NCBI GenBank assembly: GCA_014360105.1
Contig: JACIYD010000130.1
Span: 1 to 5,417 of the forward strand
Source: Clostridia bacterium
Lineage (GTDB): Bacteria; Bacillota; DSM-521; Neomoorellales; SLTJ01
DNA length: 5,417 nt
Reading direction: 5' to 3'
Positions 1-5,410 of this stretch are shown piece by piece (positions within the stretch are counted from its first letter, which is position 1; each line of letters opens with the position of its first letter). The translations under genes were made by a program, and so were the position numbers. The notes under the pieces are model-generated. The model had not been told where the DNA came from, did not search any database, and was given only the letters and a program-made list of their open reading frames with translations.

Positions 1-2
1 TC

Positions 3-695
3 AGCGCAGAAGCAGACGGTGGCCTTGCCCTGCAGCAGGGGCGCGTGAGGGTCCGGCTAGAGGTGAGGGGTGAAGGCCGGGCGGTGCTCAACCAGGAAGA
101 GGCAGGATTAGTGGCCCGGCTTGCGCCTTACCGTGGGTGGACCGACCAGGACGGTCACTTTTTCCTGCCGGCGATGCCGGCCGGCAACTACTGGGTGTTG
201 GTGCTGAAAGGCGGGGCATATACCTACCAGAAGGCGGAGGTGAAGACGCGGGAGCTGACGTGGCTTTCTCTGCAATTACCGTTTCCGCGCATCACGCCTG
301 CCCCGCAGCCGCCCGGACCGGAGCCCCGGCCCGGTGGCTCGGATGGTGAGCGAGGCAAAATCAAGGTCTTCCTTCGGGGCCGGTTGCTTGAGCCGGACAT
401 TACGCCCATCCTGGAGGAAGGCTGCGTACTGGTGCCGCTGCGCGCCCTGGCGGAGGCCCTGGGAGCGGACGTCGCCTATCAGGGTAAGGGACAGGTAAAG
501 ATCAGAAAGGGTCAGGCGGAGGTGAAGCTGCAAGTAAGGAGCAAGGTGGCCTACAAAAACGGCCAGAGCATCGCCTTGAACGCTCCGGTGCGGCTGGTGG
601 GTAACCACACCATGGTGCCTCTGCGTTTTCTGAGCGAGGCCCTGGGCGCCCGGGTGGATTGGGACGCGGCTGCCCGTACGGTTTTGGTCGATTAG
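3..695 (+). CDS. Stalk-domain protein: carboxypeptidase-regulatory-like plus copper amine oxidase N-terminal-like domain (5' partial)
   Basis: The frame is open from base 3 to the TAG at 693-695, and the upstream part lies outside the window. GTG 45 is a possible internal start, but it has no ribosome binding site and the domain fold appears to begin before it, so I treat the gene as 5'-truncated. Nucleotides about 45-285 encode a beta-rich module with the pattern TDQDGHFFLPAMPAGNY (141-191), typical of carboxypeptidase-regulatory-like (CarboxypepD_reg) folds. A proline-rich linker follows (about 285-341). The rest (357-692) is a copper-amine-oxidase N-terminal-like stalk domain (Cu_amine_oxidN1 family), with its two paired signatures VPLRALAEALGADV (432-473) and VPLRFLSEALGARVDWD (615-665). 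In Gram-positive anaerobes this domain is usually found in exported cell-surface proteins and does not imply amine oxidase activity. Any signal peptide would lie upstream of the window. The substrate or partner is unknown. An intrinsic terminator follows 64 bases downstream. Confidence 0.85.
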   Translation, partial: SAEADGGLALQQGRVRVRLEVRGEGRAVLNQEEAGLVARLAPYRGWTDQDGHFFLPAMPAGNYWVLVLKGGAYTYQKAEVKTRELTWLSLQLPFPRITPAPQPPGPEPRPGGSDGERGKIKVFLRGRLLEPDITPILEEGCVLVPLRALAEALGADVAYQGKGQVKIRKGQAEVKLQVRSKVAYKNGQSIALNAPVRLVGNHTMVPLRFLSEALGARVDWDAAARTVLVD

Positions 696-759
696 ATGGT
701 GCATATTGTTTACAAGGTCGGCAGGCCGGGGCCTGGCTCCGGCGCTGGGAAGTCTTCGA

Positions 760-786
760 GTGGTCGCATCGGGCGACCACTTTTTT
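760..786 (+). terminator. Intrinsic terminator after the stalk-domain gene
   Basis: A perfect 8-bp stem (GTGGTCGC at 760-767 with GCGACCAC at 773-780) closes a 5-base loop and is followed at once by six T residues (781-786). This is a textbook Rho-independent terminator. It separates the first gene from the oxidase genes downstream. Confidence 0.93.
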
Positions 787-870
787 GTGTTAAAATAGGT
801 GCATAGGACGTGGGGTAAGAGGCTAATTCCGGAGGACACCCTGGGAAAGGGGGCGGTTTCTGGCACTCTT

Positions 871-875
871 GGAGG
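871..875 (+). promoter_or_regulatory. Ribosome binding site deciding the GlcD-like start
   Basis: GGAGG lies 5 bases before GTG 881 and 8 bases before TTG 884. It falls inside the reading frame if TTG 869 is used instead, and TTG 869 has no good site at the right distance. This favours GTG 881 as the start. Confidence 0.7.
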
Positions 876-880
876 CACGG

Positions 881-2242
881 GTGTTGGAAGAGTTCGCTCG
901 GGTGGTAGGGGCGGAGAACGTGCTGGTCGCGCCCTCGCAGCGAACGTGTTACGCGGCGGACTTTTATCCCGGCGAGCGGCATCTGCCGGCCGCCGTAGTA
1001 GTACCGCGCCGCGTGGTCGAGGTGCCGGCCGTAGTGCGCCTAGCCTATCGCTATGGACTGCCGCTAGTACCGCGGGGGAGCGGCACAAGCGTTACCGGTG
1101 GCGTGGTCCCAGTGCGCGGCGGCCTTATACTGGACCTGAGCCGCCTTAATCATGTCCTGCGGGTGGACGCCCCGAATCTTTATGCCGTACTTGAACCAGG
1201 AGTAGTTTGGGCCGACCTCAACCGCGCACTGGCGGGTCACGGCCTTTTTACTCCCGCCACACCAGGCAGCGGCCGTGTTTCCACCGTGGGAGGGAGCGTG
1301 GCCTGTGGCGGCAGCGGCATGCGCAGCCTGAAATACGGGACAGTACGGGAGCAAGTGTTGGCCCTGACGGTAGTTCTGCCCGGAGGCGAGGCGATACATC
1401 TCGGCAGTCGTACGGCCAAGACGGCCTGCGGCTACGCCTTGAAGGACCTCTTTATTGGCGCCGAAGGTACCCTGGGCGTGATCACCGAAGTAACGCTCAA
1501 ACTCTGGCCGCGGCCCGCGGCCACCGTTGTGGTTGAGGCGGAGCTCGAGGCGCTGGAGGAGGCGACAACAGCCCTGGGCGTACTGCGCCGGGAAGGGATG
1601 ACCCCGGCGGCCTACGAGTTGGTGCCGGCGGCCACGCTGCGCCTGGCCGGCAGGGCAGACTTTCCGGCCGCGGGTCTTTTAATGGCGGAATTCGACGGCG
1701 CGGAGGCGGAAGTGGATCGGGCGGGTGCAAGGCTGGGACAATTGCTGCGCGGGCCGCGGTGGGTTTGGGCGGACGCCGCGGCACGGGCGGACGCCTGGCG
1801 CCGCTTCGGGGAGATCTATTTTTGTCTGGCTCGTCTCAAGCCCTCGCCGGTCGCGGAGGACGTGGGCGTCCCGGTGGCAGAGGTGCCCCGGGCCCTGCGG
1901 CTTTTGGAAGAGCTTTTTCGGAGCCATGGGGTCGAAGCCGGCCTGATGAGCCATGCCGGCGACGGTACAATCCATTGTGTACTGTCCGCAGACCGGGAGG
2001 ACGCGGCGGCGTGGGCCCAGGTTAGGGCGGCGCGCGCGGCGCTCTATCGTCTGGTGCTGGAACTCGGGGGCACACTGACCACGGAGCACGGCCTGGGCAT
2101 CAGCCGCGCCCCGTTTGCCCGCTGGCAGCTCGGCGGGGCCCAGCGTCTAATGCGGCAAATCAAGCAGGCGGTAGACCCGCAAAACCTGATGAATCCGGGG
2201 AAAATGGGGCTCGAACCCGCCGCAGGTGAGGATGCGGGCTAA
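881..2242 (+). CDS. FAD-linked 2-hydroxyacid oxidase, GlcD / D-lactate dehydrogenase-like
   Basis: This 453-residue protein belongs to the PCMH-type FAD oxidase family that includes glycolate oxidase GlcD and D-lactate dehydrogenases (usual length about 450-500). It is expected to oxidise a 2-hydroxyacid to the 2-oxoacid and reduce FAD. The FAD-binding half carries VPRGSGTSVTGG (residues 63-74), PGSGRVSTVGG (about 128-138) and KDLFIGAEGTLGVIT (188-202). The C-terminal substrate half (FAD-oxidase C family) has SPVAEDVGVPV (about 322-332), HAGDGTIH with both conserved histidines (358-365), EHGLG (402-406) and the closing NPGK (438-441). No signal peptide or membrane segment is seen, so it is probably cytoplasmic. 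GTG 881 is chosen for its GGAGG; TTG 869 would add 4 residues. The TAA overlaps the likely start of the iron-sulfur partner gene. The exact substrate (lactate, glycolate, hydroxyglutarate or another) cannot be told from sequence. Confidence 0.93.
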   Translation: MLEEFARVVGAENVLVAPSQRTCYAADFYPGERHLPAAVVVPRRVVEVPAVVRLAYRYGLPLVPRGSGTSVTGGVVPVRGGLILDLSRLNHVLRVDAPNLYAVLEPGVVWADLNRALAGHGLFTPATPGSGRVSTVGGSVACGGSGMRSLKYGTVREQVLALTVVLPGGEAIHLGSRTAKTACGYALKDLFIGAEGTLGVITEVTLKLWPRPAATVVVEAELEALEEATTALGVLRREGMTPAAYELVPAATLRLAGRADFPAAGLLMAEFDGAEAEVDRAGARLGQLLRGPRWVWADAAARADAWRRFGEIYFCLARLKPSPVAEDVGVPVAEVPRALRLLEELFRSHGVEAGLMSHAGDGTIHCVLSADREDAAAWAQVRAARAALYRLVLELGGTLTTEHGLGISRAPFARWQLGGAQRLMRQIKQAVDPQNLMNPGKMGLEPAAGEDAG

Positions 2243-3524
2243 GAAAGCAGCGTTGCGGGGTGGCACCGGCCGGAGCAGCCAGAAGCAAGGAGAAAAGGTC
2301 GGCAAGAAGAATTCTATGAGGCGAAAGGTAACCCGTACGGGAATGTTGGAGAAGCTAAAAAAGAGTGTGCCGGTGTCGGAAAACCGGGAAGGGGAGCGCG
2401 CCAGGACGAGGCAGTGCGTACGCTGCGGCCTTTGCCTGGCTGCCTGCCCGTTGAGCGGCGCCTGGCCGCCGGCAGGCGAGGTGGCCACGCCGCGGGGCAA
2501 GGTGGCGATGCTGCAAGGCTTCCTTGCGGGTGAGCTCGTACCGGATACTTTCTTTGCCGCCGAGTTCTGGCAGCGCTGTACGTTGTGCCGCGCCTGTGAG
2601 ACCGCCTGCCCCGTAGGTGTACCGGTGGCCGAACTGGTGGTGGGTGCCAGGCGTTGGCTGCTGGAGCAGGGTAAGGTGCCGGCGACGGCGGCCGGTGCCC
2701 TGCGCAGCCTTAGGCTCTACGGCAATCCCTGGCGGCGGCCGCCGGCAGAGCGACACGCCTGGGCGGCGCTCCTCGGCCTTAAGGATTACGCGCGCGGGGC
2801 GCGAGCGGAGACGCTCCTCTATCTGGGCTGCCTGGCGGCGTACGACCCGCGGGCGCAGCGGGCGGCACGTGCGCTGGCGCAGTTGCTCCTGGCCGCCGGC
2901 GTCGATTTCGCCGTGCTGGGCGCGGCGGAAGTCTGCTGCGGCCGGGAGGCCTATAGCCTGGGCGAGGAAGGGCTCTTTGTCTGGCTGGCGGAGAAAAATC
3001 TCGAGCTTTGGCGGCGACACGGCGTGCGACGGGTGGTGACCTTTTCACCCCACTGTTACGATGCCTTTAAGAACCTCTATCCGCCCTGGGGCGAAGTTTG
3101 GCATTACAGTGACTTCCTGGCGCCTCTGGTAGAAAACGGCCGCCTGCGCTTTGCCCCGGGTCCCTCACGGCGAGTGGCCTATCATGATCCCTGCCACCTG
3201 GGCCGCCATAACGGCGTTTACGAGGCGCCGCGGGCACTGCTGCGGCAGCTTCCGGGCGTGACCCTGGTCGAGGTCGGGGCGGAGTACGGTCCCGGTGTTT
3301 GTTGCGAAGCCGGCGGCGGGCGCATGTGGCTACCGGCGCCTGCAGGGAGCCGTTCACCGGCCCATGACCTGCTCCGGCGGGCGGCGGCGCTGGGGGCAGA
3401 AGTAGTGGCCGTGGCTTGCCCTTTTTGCTTAGTAAGCTTGGACGGGGCGGTACAGACAGGGCAGGGCGATCTGCCGGCCGTAACCGAACTGGCGGAGTTG
3501 CTCTGGGGAGCTTTGGCCCGGTAG
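2232..3524 (+). CDS. Iron-sulfur oxidoreductase subunit, GlcF/HdrD-like, with two CCG domains
   Basis: This 430-residue protein is the likely electron-accepting partner of the FAD oxidase upstream. It has a two-cluster ferredoxin part: CVRCGLCLAACP (Cys 62, 65, 68, 72) and CTLCRACETACP (Cys 116, 119, 122, 126), each a [4Fe-4S] site. Two CCG (cysteine-rich, heterodisulfide-reductase-type) domains follow. The first has Cys200, Cys235-Cys236 and SPHC ending at Cys275. The second has DPCHLGR (Cys321), Cys357-Cys358 in CCEAGGGRMW, and ACPFC (Cys396, Cys399). The SPHCYDAFKN and YHDPCHLGRHNGVYEAPR stretches are typical of HdrD-like subunits linked to flavoprotein dehydrogenases. No membrane segment is seen. 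The start is uncertain: GTG 2226 and ATG 2232 overlap the upstream stop, while ATG 2316 and ATG 2343 are in frame. The first 37 residues from 2232 are very rich in Lys/Arg (13 of 37) and lie outside any known domain. ATG 2343 would give 393 residues. Confidence 0.92.
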   Translation: MRAKKAALRGGTGRSSQKQGEKVGKKNSMRRKVTRTGMLEKLKKSVPVSENREGERARTRQCVRCGLCLAACPLSGAWPPAGEVATPRGKVAMLQGFLAGELVPDTFFAAEFWQRCTLCRACETACPVGVPVAELVVGARRWLLEQGKVPATAAGALRSLRLYGNPWRRPPAERHAWAALLGLKDYARGARAETLLYLGCLAAYDPRAQRAARALAQLLLAAGVDFAVLGAAEVCCGREAYSLGEEGLFVWLAEKNLELWRRHGVRRVVTFSPHCYDAFKNLYPPWGEVWHYSDFLAPLVENGRLRFAPGPSRRVAYHDPCHLGRHNGVYEAPRALLRQLPGVTLVEVGAEYGPGVCCEAGGGRMWLPAPAGSRSPAHDLLRRAAALGAEVVAVACPFCLVSLDGAVQTGQGDLPAVTELAELLWGALAR

Positions 3525-3589
3525 TTATTGAGTCCCGTACTAACCAGGGGCAAGGACTGACGAGTAGCCGGCAAGTGAAAAGCGGAAAT

Positions 3590-3597
3590 GGGGGTGA
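3590..3597 (+). promoter_or_regulatory. Ribosome binding site of selD
   Basis: GGGGGTGA at 3590-3597 resembles the full anti-16S complement GGAGGTGA. Its G-rich core ends 7 bases before GTG 3602. This places the true selD start upstream of the in-frame UGA. ATG 3656, after the UGA, has no comparable site. Confidence 0.75.
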
Positions 3598-3601
3598 GAT
3601 C

Positions 3602-4648
3602 GTGGCACGCATCCGGCTGACAGAGCTTTCCTGCAGCGCCGGCTGAGCTTCGAAAATGGGTCCGGGGACCCTGACCGAAGTGCTGGCGCAATTGCCGCCC
3701 ATGCCGACGGAGAATCTGCTGGTCGGCCTGGAGAACTATGACGATGCCGGCGTTTACAGATTGGACGCGGAGCGGGCACTCATTCAAACCATCGACTTTT
3801 TTACCCCGATCGTGGACGACCCCTATCTTTTCGGCCAGATTGCCGCAGCCAACGCCCTGAGCGATGTCTACGCCATGGGTGGTGTACCGCTTACCGCGAT
3901 GAACGTGGTCTGCTTTCCCGCGCGCAAACTCGACCTGACCGTCCTCCGCGAAATCCTCCGTGGCGGCGCAGAAAAGGTGCTCGAGGCGGGGGCGGTGCTT
4001 GTTGGCGGTCACAGCGTGGAGGACCCGGAGCCTAAGTACGGTCTGGCGGTGACGGGCATCGTGCACCCGGAGCGGCTGATGACCAACAGCCAGGCCAAGC
4101 CGGGCGACGTCCTTATTCTCACCAAACCTATAGGCAGCGGCATAATCAGCACGGCCATTAAGGCAGGCCTGGCGCGGGCCGAGGTGGTGGCGACCGTGAC
4201 TGCTTCCATGGCCACCTTAAACCGTGAGGCGGCGGCCGTAGCCCAGGAACTGGCCTTGCGTGGCTGTACGGATATTACCGGTTTTGGTCTCTTGGGCCAT
4301 GCGGCAGAGATGGCTCAGGCCAGCGGCGTGGCGTTGCGGTTCTGGGTGGAAGCGATCCCCTTCTACCCACAGGCCCTGGAACTGGCAGAGATGGGCCTTG
4401 TCCCCGGCGGGACCTACGCCAACCGCAACTTCCTGGCGCCGCGGGTCCAGATTGCGGTTGACGTTGCCGAGGCGGAGCAGGATCTGCTCTTCGACCCGCA
4501 GACGTCCGGGGGACTTTTGCTTGCCGTGCCCGCCTCTCGGGAAGAGGAGTGTCTGGAGCGCCTGGCGCAACGTGGTGTGCAGGGCGCGACCATAGGCGAG
4601 GTACACGGCGGGCCGGCGGGGCAACTTTTTGTAGTACGCCATCGTTGA
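3602..4648 (+). CDS. selD: Selenophosphate synthase, selenocysteine-containing (UGA 3644-3646 = Sec15)
   Basis: SelD makes selenophosphate from selenide and ATP, giving AMP and phosphate. Selenophosphate is the selenium donor for Sec-tRNA and for selenouridine in tRNA. Read from GTG 3602 with UGA as Sec, the product is 348 residues, a normal SelD length. The N-terminus reads MARIRLTELSCSAG-Sec-ASKMGPGTL: Sec15 stands at the usual catalytic Cys/Sec site, with the conserved Lys at 18. Further family motifs are TIDFFTPI with Asp65, GQIAAANALSDVYAMGG (78-94), GGHS (135-138), TDITGFGLLGHA (223-234) and DPQTSGG (298-304). The half from ATG 3656 alone would lack the catalytic residue. The conserved IRLTEL stretch continuing in frame on both sides of the UGA argues against a frameshift or pseudogene. 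The stop is also UGA. The gene lies 77 bases after the iron-sulfur gene with no visible terminator between them, so co-transcription is possible. Confidence 0.95.
3644..3681 (+). promoter_or_regulatory. Bacterial SECIS element in selD
   Basis: The UGA at 3644-3646 is followed by a two-part hairpin. The lower stem is CTTCG (3648-3652) with CGAAG (3676-3680), plus a possible G-U pair 3647/3681. An internal loop follows (3653-3657 and 3672-3675). The upper stem is GGGTC (3658-3662) with GACCC (3667-3671), closing a CGGG loop (3663-3666). Known bacterial SECIS elements have a short apical loop with a G in the first two positions, about 16-37 bases after the UGA. Here the loop starts after 16 intervening bases and has G at its second position. 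It should bind SelB and direct Sec insertion. Confidence 0.85.
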
Positions 4649-4679
4649 AAAGTACGTACTCCCCCTGACCTAACCCTAT

Positions 4680-4787
4680 TCTTGCCGGGTTTTTGGCTCC
4701 CGGCGCGGGACTTTTGGCATGGCGGCAAGCCGGGCTTTTCACGCGGGCAAGGGCGCAAGCCTGCCGCAGGCCAGGGATGGCCACCGG
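4680..4787 (+). repeat. Structured GC-rich element, copy A (between selD and trxA)
   Basis: This element fills much of the 262-base selD-trxA gap and shares in-register blocks with a second copy after trxA: TCTTG, CGGG, GGCTCCC (4695-4701), GGACTTT (4708-4714), GCGGC (4722-4726), CCGGG (4730-4734), ACGCGGGC (4741-4748) and GCCAGGGA (4770-4777). CTTGCCG (4681-4687) pairs perfectly with CGGCAAG (4723-4729) around an inner hairpin TCCCG-GCG-CGGGA (4698-4710). A further hairpin is GCCTG-CCG-CAGGC (4759-4771). It could be a structured leader RNA, a dispersed repeat, or part of selD's 3' end. I do not recognise the family. Confidence 0.55.
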
Positions 4788-4789
4788 CT

Positions 4790-4818
4790 CCCGTGGCGCC
4801 GCCGACGGCGCGCACGGG
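4790..4818 (+). other. Very stable GC hairpin in the trxA upstream region
   Basis: CCCGTG then GCGCCG (4790-4801) pairs with CGGCGC (4806-4811) and CACGGG (4813-4818) around a CCGA loop: 12 bp with only G4812 bulged out. No T run follows, so it is not a classical intrinsic terminator. It may be part of copy A's RNA structure or a roadblock in the trxA leader. A smaller GGGCC-GCG-GGCCC hairpin overlaps its end (4816-4828). Confidence 0.5.
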
Positions 4819-4868
4819 CCGCGGGCCCGCCTTAAGCTCAGCTCGAGCACGGCGTAATTATGGTCTAG

Positions 4869-4874
4869 TATGAT
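4869..4874 (+). promoter_or_regulatory. Possible -10 box for trxA
   Basis: TATGAT matches the sigma-70/sigma-A -10 consensus at five of six bases. It lies in the only AT-rich patch (about 4855-4885) of an otherwise very GC-rich gap, 36 bases before the trxA ATG. No convincing -35 box is seen at the usual 16-18 base spacing (about 4845-4852), so this is a weak call. Confidence 0.3.
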
Positions 4875-4898
4875 TGTAACACTAACGATCCTTGTTCT

Positions 4899-4905
4899 GG
4901 AGGAG
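4899..4905 (+). promoter_or_regulatory. Ribosome binding site of trxA
   Basis: GGAGGAG lies just before the gene. Its GGAGG core (4899-4903) ends 7 bases before ATG 4911. It overlaps the alternative GTG 4905, which is therefore unlikely to be the start. Confidence 0.85.
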
Positions 4906-4910
4906 TGCCC

Positions 4911-5243
4911 ATGGCCGAAATCTTATCGGTGAACGACGACAACTTTCTCACGGAGGTGCTTGCCTCTTCCCTCCCGGTAGTGGTCGACTTCTGGGCAGAG
5001 TGGTGCGGGCCCTGTCGCCTGTTGGCCCCGGTGCTGGAAGAGATAGCCGTTGCGCTAGACGGCCGGGTAAGGGTGGCCAAGCTGAACGTGGACGCCAACC
5101 CGGAGACGACCGCCGCCTACGGCATAATGAGTATCCCCACCCTCATCGTCTTTAAGGAGGGGCAGGAGGTAGGGCGCGTGGTCGGCTACCAGCCAAAAGA
5201 ACAGTTGCTCGCCCGCCTAAAGGATGTTTTGGGGTCAGTGTAG
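4911..5243 (+). CDS. trxA: Thioredoxin
   Basis: This 110-residue protein is a classical single-domain thioredoxin, a cytoplasmic dithiol-disulfide exchanger that is kept reduced by thioredoxin reductase. The active site WCGPC is at residues 31-35 after VVVDFWAE, the buried Asp is at 26, and the cis-Pro is at 76 in SIPTLIVF. These positions coincide with E. coli thioredoxin numbering (Trp31, Cys32, Cys35, Asp26, Pro76). ATG 4911 is chosen for its ideally spaced GGAGG; GTG 4905 would add two residues. The gene is separated from selD by a long structured gap and probably has its own promoter. No thioredoxin reductase gene is visible, though one could lie downstream of the window. There are no unusual insertions or missing catalytic residues. 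Confidence 0.97.
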   Translation: MAEILSVNDDNFLTEVLASSLPVVVDFWAEWCGPCRLLAPVLEEIAVALDGRVRVAKLNVDANPETTAAYGIMSIPTLIVFKEGQEVGRVVGYQPKEQLLARLKDVLGSV

Positions 5244-5248
5244 TCCAT

Positions 5249-5270
5249 GAGGGTGAGTCAGGCACCCTTT
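5249..5270 (+). terminator. Possible weak terminator after trxA
   Basis: AGGGTG (5250-5255) pairs with CACCCT (5263-5268) around a 7-base loop, with a possible extra G-U pair, and only three T residues (5268-5270) follow. It lies 6 bases after the trxA stop. The short T run makes efficient termination doubtful, and it could be a partial terminator or a 3'-end stabiliser. Confidence 0.35.
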
Positions 5271-5273
5271 GCC

Positions 5274-5298
5274 CCCGACACATCTTGCTCTTGTCGGG
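5274..5298 (+). other. Hairpin overlapping the start of copy B
   Basis: CCCGACA (5274-5280) pairs perfectly with TGTCGGG (5292-5298) around an 11-base loop. No T run follows. Its 3' arm uses the same bases (5292-5296) as the outer stem of copy B, so the two structures exclude each other. Confidence 0.5.
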
Positions 5299-5410
5299 CA
5301 GTCCTTGGCTCCCAAAAGAGGACTTTCAGCGTCGCGGCGGGCCGGGAACCTACGCGGGCCCGGTCGGCCCGTGAGGCCGGCGCCGCCGGAGGAGCCAGGG
5401 AGCCGCACGG
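5289..5410 (+). repeat. Structured GC-rich element, copy B (after trxA)
   Basis: This is a diverged same-strand copy of the element before trxA. The blocks are TCTTG (5289-5293), GGCTCCC (5307-5313), GGACTTT (5320-5326), GCGGC (5334-5338), CCGGG (5342-5346), ACGCGGGC (5352-5359) and GCCAGGGA (5394-5401). The first five blocks keep the spacing of copy A to within a few bases, and a 13-base length difference lies before the last. The outer stem is CTTGTCG (5290-5296) with CGGCGGG (5335-5341), kept by G-U pairs as RNA. An inner stem is AGTCCT (5300-5305) with AGGACT (5319-5324). The element may continue past the window edge. No coding sequence is recognisable here. Confidence 0.5.

Noticed and set aside
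791..796. TAAAAT as a -10 box for the oxidase genes
   Set aside because: No -35 box is seen at the right distance; that position falls inside the terminator hairpin.
276..1088. Long open frames on the minus strand, here and at 3218-4066
   Set aside because: They lie opposite clear genes in GC-rich DNA, resemble no family, and are expected by-products of the codon bias.
2206..2222. tRNA T-arm-like sequence on the minus strand (GGGTTCGAGCCCC)
   Set aside because: No cloverleaf can be built around it, and it lies in the conserved C-terminal coding part of the FAD oxidase.
869..2242. FAD oxidase starting at TTG 869
   Set aside because: No ribosome binding site lies at the right distance, while GGAGG inside this extension serves GTG 881.
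3416..3646. A separate 76-residue protein ending at TGA 3646
   Set aside because: Its end is the start of SelD, and the rest is an out-of-frame reading of the iron-sulfur gene's 3' end.
3656..4648. SelD starting at ATG 3656
   Set aside because: This start lacks the catalytic Cys/Sec and the conserved N-terminus, which are encoded in frame just upstream across a UGA that is followed by a SECIS-like hairpin.
4651..4660. Ten-base palindrome AGTACGTACT right after selD
   Set aside because: It is too short to form a useful hairpin, has no T run and no second copy; it may be chance.
4649..4910. selC (tRNA-Sec) between selD and trxA
   Set aside because: Despite the strong secondary structure, no TTCGA-type T-loop, TCA anticodon arm or CCA end in a cloverleaf arrangement can be found.
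4905..5243. Thioredoxin starting at GTG 4905
   Set aside because: GTG 4905 overlaps the ribosome binding site; ATG 4911 is ideally spaced and matches family length and numbering.
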